Source: Paractinoplanes lichenicola (GTDB taxonomy: Bacteria; Actinomycetota; Actinomycetes; Mycobacteriales; Micromonosporaceae). From it: a DNA stretch of 64,000 bases. Shown piece after piece: positions 34,901 through 43,364 of this stretch. The stretch is from contig NZ_JAENHO010000009.1 of NCBI RefSeq assembly GCF_016785085.1, forward strand, positions 310,001-374,000, given 5' to 3'. Position numbers and translations under genes: made by a program. The notes beneath the pieces are model-generated. The model was not told the DNA's origin, ran no database searches, and saw nothing but the letters and a program-made list of their open reading frames with translations. How positions within the stretch are numbered: position 1 is the stretch's first letter; the number at the start of each line of letters is the position of its first letter.

Positions 34901-35069
34901 GGGCAACCACCTCGGCGAGGGACGGCGACACCGGTCGATGAAGCCGCGGGACACTATGCCCTAACTACCGCCTGCGTGGGGACCCCGAGTCCTTTGTGGG
35001 CGGTGCCCGCCCCTGCGGTCGTAGCAAGGCGACCCGAGCCGGGCGTCAGTCGGACCCTCCGTCACGGCG

Positions 35070-35789
35070 TCAGCGTTCCGCGTTGAGCTCGCGGGCCAGT
35101 TGCTTGGCGCGGCGCAGCACGTCGATCTGGGCCGCGTTGAGCAGCTCCCGCATCGCGTCGGTGAACATCTGGCGCGTGACGGGCTTGCCCTTCGCGATGT
35201 GCGCCATCGGATCCTTGTCCATCCACGGGAAGTCGCGGAATGTCTGGGCGATGGACGGCGCGAACTTCTCGGCCAGGTTCTGCCGGGTCGCTTCGTCGGC
35301 GTCGGCCGGCAGGGCCTCGAAGTCGGCGTTCATGCTGTCGGAGTCGCTCTCCACCGCGCTCAGCACATCGGCCAGAGCCTTCTCGTCGAAGACCTGGGTG
35401 TAGATGTGAATCATCGAGCGGTCGGCCTCGGACAGGCGGCCCGCCACGGACTCGAAGCCCGGCGGCGCGTCGGGCGGCGCGTTCGAGTCGAGGACCGCCG
35501 CGATGCCGTGCCGGGCCTTCTCCAGGCGTTCGATGGCCGCCGCGTGGTCGACGTCGATCTCGCGCAGCGCCTCGGCGGAGTCGATCCCGTCCTGGATCCG
35601 GGCCAGCGGTACGCCGAGCTCGACCAGCCGGCGGATGCGCAGCAGGCGCACGAGATCCGTCATCCCGTACTGCTTGTAGCCGTTGTGATGGCGGTCGGGC
35701 TCCTCGAGCAGACCGCTGCGGTGATAGTGGCGAATCGTGTTCACCGTGGTGCCCGCGATTCTCGCCAGCTCGCTCGTGCTCCAAGCCAC
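35070..35789 (-). CDS. MerR-family transcriptional regulator
   Basis: A 239-residue regulator with an N-terminal MerR HTH (STSELARIAGTTVNTIRHYHRSGLL) and wing (NGYKQYGMTDLVRLLRIRRL). A long C-terminal domain of unknown ligand (about 110-239) lacks metal-binding cysteines, so it is not a metal sensor of the MerR/CueR type. No obvious target gene is adjacent. Confidence 0.87.
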   Translation of the reverse strand: MAWSTSELARIAGTTVNTIRHYHRSGLLEEPDRHHNGYKQYGMTDLVRLLRIRRLVELGVPLARIQDGIDSAEALREIDVDHAAAIERLEKARHGIAAVLDSNAPPDAPPGFESVAGRLSEADRSMIHIYTQVFDEKALADVLSAVESDSDSMNADFEALPADADEATRQNLAEKFAPSIAQTFRDFPWMDKDPMAHIAKGKPVTRQMFTDAMRELLNAAQIDVLRRAKQLARELNAER

Positions 35790-35881
35790 GACGCCACCTC
35801 CGGGGTCACCCTCTCAGATCCCGGTTACCCGCGATAGGTACCGGGCGGTACTGAATAGGGTGACGTGGCCGACAGCAGTCG

Positions 35882-36235
35882 TCAGCCCGCGATCAGAACG
35901 AAGATCAGGGCCAGCGCCGCCGGGGCGGCCTGGACGTACAGGATGCGCTTGCTGGCCGTGGCGGCGCCGTAAAGGCCGGCGATCGCGACGCACACCAGGA
36001 AGAAGATCTTGGCCGACAGTGAGCCGGTGATCAGGCCCCAGATCAGGCCCGCGGCCAGGAAGCCGTTGTAGAGGCCCTGGTTGGCGGCCAGGGCGCGGGT
36101 CTGCTCGGCGAACTCCGGCGTGAGGCCGAAGGCGGCCCGGCCGCGCGGGGTGGTCCAGAGGAACATCTCGAGGACCAGGATGTAGATGTGGATGAGCGCG
36201 ACCAGCGCCACCAGGACGTTCGCCACGACGATCAT
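35882..36235 (-). CDS. DUF1304 membrane protein
   Basis: A 117-residue protein with four helices. It begins MIVVANVLVALVALIHIYIL and has the family pattern EMFLWTTPRGRAAFGLTPEFAEQTRALAANQGLYNGFLA. Function is unknown in the family. It is divergent from the AroE-like operon, and the two share a 93-base promoter region. Confidence 0.85.
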   Translation of the reverse strand: MIVVANVLVALVALIHIYILVLEMFLWTTPRGRAAFGLTPEFAEQTRALAANQGLYNGFLAAGLIWGLITGSLSAKIFFLVCVAIAGLYGAATASKRILYVQAAPAALALIFVLIAG

Positions 36236-36256
36236 GGCCGGGAGCGTACACGGGGC

Positions 36257-36310
36257 TTGACAGTGGCCGCGGTCACAGCGCATAACTAACTCACCAGTCC
36301 GTACATTAGT
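36257..36310 (+). promoter_or_regulatory. Promoter and TetR-type operator of the aroE-like operon
   Basis: TTGACA (36257-36262) and CATAAC (36281-36286), 18 apart, form a good promoter. A partly symmetric element around 36285-36310 has nested arms ACT(A/G)AC(T)-like: ACTAACT then AGTCCGT, with outer ACTAA (36285-36289) and TTAGT (36306-36310). The operon's last gene is a TetR protein, which may bind here. Confidence 0.5.
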
Positions 36311-36328
36311 CGAACGAGGAGCGAGCGG

Positions 36329-37177
36329 ATGCGTTGCGGCCTGATCGGCGCCGGTATCGGCACCTCGCTCTCCCCGGCGCTGCACGAGGCCGAGGGGCGC
36401 AGTCAGGGGCTCGAACTCACCTACGAGTTGTTCGACACCGCCGACGCGCACGGCCTGAGATCCCTGCTCGACGAGGCCGAGCGGGCCGGGTTCGCCGGCG
36501 TCAACATCACCCACCCGTTCAAGCAGCGAGTGATCGAGTTCGTCGACGACCTGTCTCCGCAGGCGCGGGCAATCGGCGCGGTCAACACCGTGGTCTTCCG
36601 CGACGGTCGGCGGCAGGGTCACAACACCGACGCGTACGGCTTCACCGCCGCGTACGAGTCTGAAATGTCGGGGAACGTCGTGCAGCTGGGCGCGGGTGGG
36701 GCCGGCGCCGCCACCGCCTTTGCGCTGCGCGGCATGAAGAACATCGAGCACATCACTGTGATCGACCCCGACCGCAGTCGCCGCGAAAAGTTGATCTCGG
36801 GACGCGGAATCGAGGCCGCCGGCCCCGACGAGCTCGCCGAAAAGATCGGAACAGCCGACGGCCTGGTCAACGCCACCCCCGTCGGCATGAAAGAACACCC
36901 CGGAATGCCGCTTGCCCCCGAGCTGCTCCACCGTGGCCTGTGGGTCGTCGACATCGTCTACATGCCCGTCGAGACGCCGCTGCTGCGGGCGGCCCGCGAC
37001 CGTGGCCTGCGGACGTCCGGCGGAACGGCGATGTGTGCCTATCAGGCCGCCGCCGCCTTCGAGCTGCTGACCGGGCGCAGCCCCGACACCGCGCGCATGC
37101 TGCGCCACCTCGATGCCGTCCTGGCCCACAAGGGAGCCCCCCATGCACCCGTCGCCACTCACGGAACAGACCACTGA
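36329..37177 (+). CDS. Shikimate/quinate dehydrogenase-family protein (AroE paralogue)
   Basis: A 282-residue NAD(P)-dependent dehydrogenase of the AroE family. The substrate loop IGTSLSPALHE, catalytic Lys65 in NITHPFKQ, Asp101 in HNTDAYGF and cofactor loop QLGAGGAGAATAFAL are all present. Because it is grouped with a transporter and a TetR regulator rather than aromatic-biosynthesis genes, a catabolic role on quinate, shikimate or a relative is more likely than chorismate synthesis. Its 3' end overlaps the transporter start by 35 bases. Ribosome site GAGGAG. Confidence 0.85.
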   Translation: MRCGLIGAGIGTSLSPALHEAEGRSQGLELTYELFDTADAHGLRSLLDEAERAGFAGVNITHPFKQRVIEFVDDLSPQARAIGAVNTVVFRDGRRQGHNTDAYGFTAAYESEMSGNVVQLGAGGAGAATAFALRGMKNIEHITVIDPDRSRREKLISGRGIEAAGPDELAEKIGTADGLVNATPVGMKEHPGMPLAPELLHRGLWVVDIVYMPVETPLLRAARDRGLRTSGGTAMCAYQAAAAFELLTGRSPDTARMLRHLDAVLAHKGAPHAPVATHGTDH

Positions 37178-38537
37178 CCTCCCCGAACCCCTCTCCCTGC
37201 GCCGGATGGTCGGCCCCGGCGTCGTCGCCGTCGGCATCGGCATGGCCGCCGGCGAGATCATCCTGTGGCCCTACCTGACCGCGATCGGCGGGCTCGGGCT
37301 GCTCTGGCTGGCGTTCTGCACGCTGGCCGTCCAGTTCGTCATCAACATGGAGATCGAGCGCTACACCCTGGCCACCGGGCAGACGGTGGTGGCCGGCTTC
37401 TCCCGCTGGTGGAAGGGCTGGGGCATCCTGATCTGCCTGGCCGGCGCCTTCCAATACGTCTGGCCGGGCTGGGCGACCAGCGGCTCGACCGTGCTGACCT
37501 ACCTGTTCGGCGGCGGCGACCCGGTCTGGATCACGGTGATCGGGCTGGTGCTCGTCGGGGCGCTGCTCTCGGTGTCCAAGGTGATCTACACGACCGTCGA
37601 GCGGGTCGAGTGGGTCAAGGTCGGGCTGACCATCTTCTTCCTGCTCGTGGTGGTCGTCTTCGTCATCTCGCTGACCACGTGGGGCGACGCCGCCAAGGCG
37701 ACCGTCACCGAGTTCGGGCAGATACCCGAGGGCATCACGTTCACGCTGATCCTGAGCGCGATCGGGGCGGCCGGCGCGGGTGGCGTACACAATCTGGTCC
37801 TCAGCAACTGGATCCGGGACAAGCGCTACGGCATGGGCGCGCACGTGCCCCGGCTGATCTCGCCGATCACCGGGCAGGAGGAGGCCGCGGGCGCCGACCG
37901 CTACACGCTGGGCACCGACGAGGCCAACCTGGCGCGCTGGCGCGTGTGGTGGAAGCGGGCCAACCTCGAGCACCTGATCACGTTCGTGGCCGTCTGCTTC
38001 GTGACCATCAGCATCATGTGCCTGCTGGCGTACGAGACGCTCTTCGGCCGCGACGACCTCAAGAGCGACACCTCCTTCCTGCGCATCGAGGCCGACATCC
38101 TCTCCGACCAGGTCGGCGGCTGGCTCAGGCTGCTCTTCCTGGCCGTGGCGGCGGTGTCGCTGTGGGCGGCCGCGATGGGCCTGCTCGACATCATCGGCCG
38201 CGTCGCCTCGGACTTCCTGCGCCGCAACTATCTGCAGACGTCGGCCCGCTGGACCGAGCCGCGGCTCTACCTGACCGTCGTCTGGGCCGAGATCGTGCTG
38301 GGCTCGATCATCCTGCTGGCCGGCTTCACGCAGCCGCTGGGCCTGCTGATCATCTCGACCTGCGCCGCTTCGGTGGTCACGCTGCTCTATTCGACCCTGC
38401 TGGTGCGCCTCAACATCAAAGACCTTCCCCACCCCGTACGCATGAAGGGCTGGCGCCTGGGCGGAATGCTCGTCGCCATCGGGTTCTACGGCTTCTTCGC
38501 GATCGCCATGGTGGTGACCCAGCTGCAGAAGCTCTGA
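37143..38537 (+). CDS. Nramp-like transporter lacking the DPGN motif
   Basis: A 464-residue membrane protein with about 11 helices, similar in plan to Nramp metal transporters of the APC fold. Helix 1 reads MVGPGVVAVGIGMAAGEIILWP where true Nramp proteins have DPGN, and helix 6 has GGVHNL in place of MPHN. Missing metal ligands suggest a different cargo, perhaps an organic acid. The gene is fused to the AroE-like unit by overlap, so the two probably share a substrate. Uptake direction is inferred. Confidence 0.8.
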   Translation: MHPSPLTEQTTDLPEPLSLRRMVGPGVVAVGIGMAAGEIILWPYLTAIGGLGLLWLAFCTLAVQFVINMEIERYTLATGQTVVAGFSRWWKGWGILICLAGAFQYVWPGWATSGSTVLTYLFGGGDPVWITVIGLVLVGALLSVSKVIYTTVERVEWVKVGLTIFFLLVVVVFVISLTTWGDAAKATVTEFGQIPEGITFTLILSAIGAAGAGGVHNLVLSNWIRDKRYGMGAHVPRLISPITGQEEAAGADRYTLGTDEANLARWRVWWKRANLEHLITFVAVCFVTISIMCLLAYETLFGRDDLKSDTSFLRIEADILSDQVGGWLRLLFLAVAAVSLWAAAMGLLDIIGRVASDFLRRNYLQTSARWTEPRLYLTVVWAEIVLGSIILLAGFTQPLGLLIISTCAASVVTLLYSTLLVRLNIKDLPHPVRMKGWRLGGMLVAIGFYGFFAIAMVVTQLQKL

Positions 38538-38540
38538 CGC

Positions 38541-38554
38541 TATTGTCGTGGCCA
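38541..38554 (+). promoter_or_regulatory. Leaderless-type -10 element of the TetR gene
   Basis: TATTGT at 38541-38546 fits TANNNT and stands 7 bases before the ATG at 38554, although it lies only 3 bases after the transporter stop. It may give the regulator its own leaderless transcript. Confidence 0.4.
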
Positions 38555-39180
38555 TGGAGCGGGTACGGGACGCCGAACGCACCCGGGCCGAGATCATCGA
38601 CGTGGCGACCTCCGAGTTCGCCGATCAGGGGTATGCGGGGGCCCGCGTCGACGAGATCGCGGCCAAGACGCGCACCACCAAGCGCATGATCTATTACTAC
38701 TTCGGGGGCAAAGAGGGGTTGTACCTCGCCGTCCTCGAACAGGCCTACCAGCACATCCGCGCGCTGGAGCAGAAGCTCGACGTCGAGCATCTCGAGCCGG
38801 TCGAGGCGTTGCGCAAGCTGGCCGAGCTCACCTTCGACCACCACGAGCAACACCAGGACTTCGTACGGCTGGTGGCGATCGAGAACATCCACTACGCCCA
38901 GCACCTGATCAAGTCGGGCGCCCGCGAGGGCCTGGCCTCCACGGCGCTCGACGTGCTGACCCGCATCATGGCCCGCGGCGTGACGGCCGGCCTGTTCCGC
39001 GACGACGTCGACGCCCTCGACGTACACATGATCATCAGCTCGTTCTGCATCTTCCGCGGGGCCAACCGCTACACGTTCCGGGCCATCTTCGACCGCGACC
39101 TGCTCGACCCGGCCTCCCGCGACCACCAGCGCCAGATGATCGGCGACCTCGTGGTGGCGCACGTTACTTCCCGTCGTTGA
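38554..39180 (+). CDS. TetR-family regulator (PcaR/AcrR-like)
   Basis: A 208-residue TetR protein with HTH RTRAEIIDVATSEFADQGYA...IYYYFGGKEGLYLAVLEQAY and a long all-helical ligand domain. It follows the transporter by 16 bases and probably controls the AroE-like/transporter operon through the operator near 36285-36310. A GTG at 38548 is an alternative start. Confidence 0.88.
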   Translation: MERVRDAERTRAEIIDVATSEFADQGYAGARVDEIAAKTRTTKRMIYYYFGGKEGLYLAVLEQAYQHIRALEQKLDVEHLEPVEALRKLAELTFDHHEQHQDFVRLVAIENIHYAQHLIKSGAREGLASTALDVLTRIMARGVTAGLFRDDVDALDVHMIISSFCIFRGANRYTFRAIFDRDLLDPASRDHQRQMIGDLVVAHVTSRR

Positions 39181-39189
39181 TCTCTGCGA

Positions 39190-39202
39190 TACTTTCGCGC
39201 TA
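39190..39202 (+). promoter_or_regulatory. Leaderless-type -10 element of the DUF6882 gene
   Basis: TACTTT (39190-39195) fits TANNNT, 6 bases before the ATG at 39202. No ribosome site is visible. Confidence 0.4.
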
Positions 39203-39849
39203 TGTCTGCGTTCGATGATCTGTTCAGCCGGCACGTGCTCACGGCGATGGCCAGGCAATTCGCGCTCGCCGATGTGATCGGGGAGCGGGACTGGGCGGTC
39301 GACCTCGGCGCCGGGTCGGTGACCTTCGGCAACGACCTGCGCTTCCCGATCCAGCTGCTGGGCAGCGAGAGCCAGGGCGACAACACGTGGCTGTGGGCCT
39401 GGGCCAACGAGGCGAGCAACCTGCCGCCCGCGCTCATCCACCTGTGCACGTGGATGCGCGACTACGGGCGGAGCCAGGGGATCGCCGAGCTGACCGACCG
39501 GACGTTTCCCCTCTCGCGCGCGGACGGCCACCGCTTGGCGTTGCTCGCGTCGGGGCTGACCGGCCGGCCGTACTACCGGGGCCCGTACGAGGGTGGCGCC
39601 CTGTTCTTCCACCTCGAAGGGGTGCCGCCGCAGGAGCTCCAGCCCGAGCGTGCTCTCACGGTGATCAGCCAGACCATCTCGGCGTTCCCGTTCGACCACC
39701 GTACGGGTGTGACGGCGTTCTTCGAGCAACAGGGCTGGCCCTTCGCGGACGGCGTCGCCCACCACCCGTCCGGCGCCACGATGAACGTCTCCTTCGACGA
39801 CCTGGGCCGCATCTCCCAGCTCAACGGCTCGATCCCACCCCGCGGCTGA
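39202..39849 (+). CDS. DUF6882-family protein
   Basis: A 215-residue soluble protein. The pattern DLGAGSVTFGNDLRFPIQLLG, DNTWLWAWANEASNLPP and YYRGPYEGGALFFHLEG matches the actinobacterial DUF6882 family as I remember it. Function is unknown; relatives occur near polymorphic toxin loci. It ends 5 bases before a 15-bp tandem array. Confidence 0.78.
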   Translation: MSAFDDLFSRHVLTAMARQFALADVIGERDWAVDLGAGSVTFGNDLRFPIQLLGSESQGDNTWLWAWANEASNLPPALIHLCTWMRDYGRSQGIAELTDRTFPLSRADGHRLALLASGLTGRPYYRGPYEGGALFFHLEGVPPQELQPERALTVISQTISAFPFDHRTGVTAFFEQQGWPFADGVAHHPSGATMNVSFDDLGRISQLNGSIPPRG

Positions 39850-39853
39850 GCCC

Positions 39854-39958
39854 CCTGCGCCTGCCCGGCCTGCGCCTGCCCGGCCTGCGCCTGCCCGGCC
39901 TGCGCCTGCCCGGCCTGCGCCTGCCTGGCCTGCGCCTGCCCGCCCCGCGCGTGCTCGC
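39854..39958. repeat. Minisatellite, 15-bp unit, six good copies
   Basis: Unit CCTGCGCCTGCCCGG starts at 39854, 39869, 39884, 39899, 39914 (one T change) and 39929, followed by a degenerate copy. One plus-strand frame would read (LRLPG)n but has no gene structure. It fills the gap between two convergent stop codons. Confidence 0.85.
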
Positions 39959-39995
39959 CCTGCGGCTGAGCCTGCCGGTTCGCCTGCCCGGGCCA

Positions 39996-40844
39996 TCACG
40001 TGGGAAGGGTGGAGTCGGCGAGCTCGCGGTTGGCCAGCATCGGGAGCAGCAGGGCCGTGGGGGAGTCGGGTGGGGTGGTGTAGACGATCAGGTGCTGGTC
40101 GGGGTCGTGCGGGGCGATGATGTGCTCGATGTCGAAATGCAGGTGGCCCAGGTCGGGGTGGGCGATCTGCTTCGCGGCCGAGGTGTAGTCGCCGACCTTC
40201 TGGTCCTGCCACCAGCGGTCGACCTTCGGGTCGCTGCGGCGCAGGGCGGCGATCTCGGCGTGCAGGAGGCTGTCGTGCGGATGGCAGCCCGCCTCGCGGC
40301 GCATGCCGGCCACCGCGGCCTGGGCGAAGACCTCCCAGTTGACGATGCGCATCTGGGCCAGGGGGTCGCGGAACAGGTAGCGGACGAACGAGTCGCCGAT
40401 CTCGAACTCGCGGCCCAGGACGGCGCCGAGCAGGGCCGTGCGGGCCAGGACGGCGCTGCGGCGGCCCAGCAGCAGCACCGGCAGGTGGTCGAGCGCGGTC
40501 ATCACCCGTAACAAGCCGGGGTCGGCGCGCTGCCGGGTCGAGGCGTCACTGCCGCGGCGACCGGCGGGGGCGGCCAGGTCGCGCAGATGGGCGCATTCGA
40601 TGTCGTCGAGCTGGAGCGCGCGGGACAGCGCGGCGAGCACCTCGGCCGAGATGTTGGCCTGGCGGCCCTGCTCGATGCGCGTGTAGTAATCGACGCTCAG
40701 GCCGGCGAGCATGGCCAGCTCCTCACGGCGTAGGCCGGGCACGCGTCGTGCCCCGGGGAACGGCTGGACCCCCGCCTGGGCCGGCTTGAGCCGATCACGG
40801 CGGGAGCGGAGGAACTCGGCGAGGGCGACGCGGTTGGCAGGCAT
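39996..40844 (-). CDS. MmyB-type XRE transcriptional regulator
   Basis: A 282-residue regulator with HTH VPGLRREELAMLAGLSVDYYTRIEQG and the MmyB ligand domain (VMTALDHLPVLLLGRRSAVLARTALLGAV). The end HPDLGHLHFDIEHIIAPHDPDQHLIVYT is canonical. It is divergent from the SDR at 40931, a frequent regulator/target pair. The decayed SDR/MmyB pair at 9088-10006 is a same-strand version of this partnership. Confidence 0.92.
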   Translation of the reverse strand: MPANRVALAEFLRSRRDRLKPAQAGVQPFPGARRVPGLRREELAMLAGLSVDYYTRIEQGRQANISAEVLAALSRALQLDDIECAHLRDLAAPAGRRGSDASTRQRADPGLLRVMTALDHLPVLLLGRRSAVLARTALLGAVLGREFEIGDSFVRYLFRDPLAQMRIVNWEVFAQAAVAGMRREAGCHPHDSLLHAEIAALRRSDPKVDRWWQDQKVGDYTSAAKQIAHPDLGHLHFDIEHIIAPHDPDQHLIVYTTPPDSPTALLLPMLANRELADSTLPT

Positions 40845-40917
40845 GCGTCAGATATAGCGCGCCGCGGCGGCCCGAGGGTGGTCATGCCATGACCTGGTTC
40901 GGCGCGGCCCGCAGTCG

Positions 40918-40931
40918 TACAAATGTGCCCA
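40918..40931 (+). promoter_or_regulatory. Leaderless-type -10 element of the SDR gene
   Basis: TACAAA (40918-40923) resembles a -10 box, 7 bases before the ATG. No ribosome site is visible. Confidence 0.35.
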
Positions 40932-41686
40932 TGACTGATGCGACAGCAATCGTGACCGGTGCGACCAGCGGGATCGGCGAGGCGATCGCCCGCGAGCTGG
41001 CGGCCCGCGGCTTCCACGTCGTGGTGGCCGGGCGTGACAAGAGCAAGGGCGACACGATCGTCGCCGAGATCCGATCGGGCGGCGGCCGGGCCGATTTCGT
41101 GCCGGCTGACCTGGGCGGTTCCTACGCGGCAATGCGGTCGTTCGCGGCCGAGGCCACCGAGGCGCTCGGCGGCCGGGTCGACGTGCTGGTCAACAACGCC
41201 GGCATCTATCCGGTCACCGAGACCGCGGCCCTGCCCGACGCCGACCTCGACGCGATGCTCGCCGTCAACGTCCGCGCCCCGCACGTGCTGGTGGGCGAGC
41301 TCGCGCCGGCGATGGCGGCCCGGGGCGAGGGCGCCATCGTCACGATCGGCTCCTGGATGGCGTCCGTGGGCAGCGCCTTCGGCGCGATGTATACGGCGAC
41401 CAAGGCCGCCGACGAGCAGTTGACGCGCTCATGGGCGGCCGAGTTCGGTCCCCAGGGGGTCCGGGTCAACGCGGTCGCCCCCGGCATCACGGCCACGCCG
41501 GGCAATGCCCACGCCCGTGAGGTCACCGAGGCGATGGCCGCCCGGACGCCGGCGAAGGTCCCGGTGCAGCCCCGAGACATCGCCCACGCGGTCGCGTTCC
41601 TGGTCTCCGACGAGGCCCGCATGATTCACGGCACCACGCTCTACGTCGACGGAGGGATCACCACGACTCAGATCGCACAGGGTTAG
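40931..41686 (+). CDS. SDR-family oxidoreductase (3-oxoacyl-ACP-reductase-like)
   Basis: A classical 251-residue SDR. TGATSGIGEAIARELA is the cofactor loop, NNAGIY the stabilising motif, Ser in GSWMAS and YTATK complete the catalytic site, and the end HGTTLYVDGG is typical of FabG-like proteins. The substrate is unknown. It is divergent from an MmyB regulator that is likely to control it. Confidence 0.92.
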   Translation: MTDATAIVTGATSGIGEAIARELAARGFHVVVAGRDKSKGDTIVAEIRSGGGRADFVPADLGGSYAAMRSFAAEATEALGGRVDVLVNNAGIYPVTETAALPDADLDAMLAVNVRAPHVLVGELAPAMAARGEGAIVTIGSWMASVGSAFGAMYTATKAADEQLTRSWAAEFGPQGVRVNAVAPGITATPGNAHAREVTEAMAARTPAKVPVQPRDIAHAVAFLVSDEARMIHGTTLYVDGGITTTQIAQG

Positions 41687-41782
41687 GACGTTTTCGGTAT
41701 GTCCGGAAAGCATCGACGATCATCGCTTGATGGCTAGGGTCGGGGCCAGGAAATCCCCCCGAACCCCCGCAGGAGGGCATCG

Positions 41783-42334
41783 ATGCTGCTTCGACGGTTG
41801 GCGGCCGCGTTCATCGCGGTTGTCGCGCTGGCCGGCGTTCAGGTCGCCGGCGCATCCCCGGCTCAGGCCGCGCCGCGCGTGCTGTATTACGACGCCAGTC
41901 AGGCGCAGGAATTCATCGCCGTGGTCAATCAGGGTGCGCAGATCTGGAACAGCCGGGCGACAAATGTGCGGCTCGAGCCGGTCACGGCCGGGCGTACGCC
42001 GAACATCCGGATCTACGCCGACAACGGCTGGCCGCGCGCGCAGACCACCTCGCTCGGCAACGGCCGCGTGTGGATGGGCCGGCAGGCGGTCGACCAGGGC
42101 TATTACCCGCCGCGGATCGCCGCCCACGAGCTCGGGCACATCCTCGGGCTGCCCGACCGGCGCACGGGCCTGTGCGCCGACCTGATGTCGGGCAGCAGTG
42201 CGCCGGTCTCGTGCACGAACTCGTACCCGAACGCCCGCGAACTGGCCACGGTCGAGGCCAACTTCCGCTCGACGGCGGCAGTGGCCCCGCGGACGTACGT
42301 CTGGCAGCCGGCCCTCGCCGGGGCGGCGAGCTAG
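41783..42334 (+). CDS. Snapalysin-family secreted zinc metalloprotease (M7)
   Basis: A 183-residue pre-protein with a signal peptide ending near ASPAQA (residues 24-29). The zinc site is HELGHILGLPD (115-125), where Asp is the third ligand typical of snapalysin, and Cys131 and Cys144 can form the family disulfide. Ribosome site AGGAGGG is optimal. It stands alone and is followed by a strong terminator. Streptomyces enzymes of this type cleave casein. Confidence 0.92.
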   Translation: MLLRRLAAAFIAVVALAGVQVAGASPAQAAPRVLYYDASQAQEFIAVVNQGAQIWNSRATNVRLEPVTAGRTPNIRIYADNGWPRAQTTSLGNGRVWMGRQAVDQGYYPPRIAAHELGHILGLPDRRTGLCADLMSGSSAPVSCTNSYPNARELATVEANFRSTAAVAPRTYVWQPALAGAAS

Positions 42335-42344
42335 CAGGGTTGTC

Positions 42345-42377
42345 GTGCCGGCGGGCCGAACAAGGGCCCGTCGGCAC
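42345..42377. terminator. Bidirectional hairpin terminator
   Basis: Arms 42345-42357 and 42365-42377 pair over 13 bases with one wobble and a 7-base loop. It lies between the convergent snapalysin and alpha/beta-hydrolase stops. Confidence 0.7.
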
Positions 42378-42399
42378 GGCGAAGGCTCGTGGGGGCTGA

Positions 42400-43284
42400 T
42401 CAGGTCGGGGATGTGCCGGTCAGGAAACGCTCCAGGATCTGGGTGAATTGCTCCGGCTGCTCCTCGGCCGGGTAGTGGCCGCAGTCGTCGATGACGGCCT
42501 CGGTGACGTCGTCGGCGACCTGGCGCATCGTGTCGGCGACCATGGGGCCGCTGTACAGGGCGCCGCCGACTGCGAGCACCGGGAGCTTCAGGCGCCTGGT
42601 CTTGCGCCTTTCGTTCTGGGTGATGGTGTCGTCGAGCGCTCGGTAGTACTCGAAGCTTGCTCGCAGGCCGTCCGGGTCCGCGGTGATGGCGTTGACGTAG
42701 ACGTCCACGGCGTCCGAGGGGATCGCGGTCGGGGTGGCGCCCTTGACGGCGAACTGGTGGCCGAAGAACAGCCGTTCCCGGCCGCGGACCAGTTGCTCGT
42801 TGAGGCCGCTGAGGCGGTTGAAGCCGAAGTGCCAAAGCCGTTGGTTGGCCGCGGCCGGGGCGAAGACCGACGGGGCTGGAGTGACACCGGGAATCACGGC
42901 GTCGACCACGGCGAGCCGGCCGACCCGTTCGGGGTGGTCGGCGGCGAGGGCGTATCCGGTCCACATGCCGATGTCGTGGCCGACCACGTCGAACCGGTCG
43001 TGCCCGAGCTCGGTCATCAAGGCGGCCAGGTCGGCGGCCAGGGTGCCGGCGTCATAGCCGCTGTCGGGCTTGTCGGAGAGGCCGGCCCCGCGTGAGTCGA
43101 CGGCGACGACGGTGTGCCGGCGAGCGAGCGCGGGCATGACCTTCCGCCAGGCGTACCAGATCTGGGGCCATCCGTTGATCAGCAGCAACGGCGGGCCGTC
43201 CCCGCCGGTGACCGCGTGCAGCCGCAGCCCGTTCAGATCCACCAGTCGGCTCGTGAAGTTCTCGGGGAGTGTCAACGAAGTCAT
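42400..43284 (-). CDS. Alpha/beta-hydrolase, epoxide-hydrolase-like
   Basis: A 294-residue hydrolase. The nucleophile elbow is VVGHDIGMWTG with Asp104 rather than Ser, which points to epoxide hydrolase or haloalkane dehalogenase chemistry; the catalytic His is in DDCGHYPAEEQPEQF. The oxyanion motif reads INGWPQ rather than HGFP, a small variant. It is divergent from a TetR gene with two operator copies between, so it is probably repressed by that protein. Confidence 0.88.
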   Translation of the reverse strand: MTSLTLPENFTSRLVDLNGLRLHAVTGGDGPPLLLINGWPQIWYAWRKVMPALARRHTVVAVDSRGAGLSDKPDSGYDAGTLAADLAALMTELGHDRFDVVGHDIGMWTGYALAADHPERVGRLAVVDAVIPGVTPAPSVFAPAAANQRLWHFGFNRLSGLNEQLVRGRERLFFGHQFAVKGATPTAIPSDAVDVYVNAITADPDGLRASFEYYRALDDTITQNERRKTRRLKLPVLAVGGALYSGPMVADTMRQVADDVTEAVIDDCGHYPAEEQPEQFTQILERFLTGTSPT

Positions 43285-43303
43285 GCCAGGGAGCATACGC
43301 ATC

Positions 43304-43345
43304 TTGGAACGATCAGTACAAGATAGTTGGAACGATTGGTACAAG
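43304..43345. promoter_or_regulatory. Two TetR operator copies
   Basis: Nearly identical 19-base elements at 43304-43322 and 43327-43345, 23 bases apart, each of the form TTGGAACGAT(C/T)(A/G)GTACAAG. Each has imperfect dyad symmetry (TTG..AC....GT.CAA). They fill the 80-base gap between the divergent hydrolase and TetR genes. Confidence 0.7.
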
Positions 43346-43364
43346 ACGAGTAGGCTGACCGACC

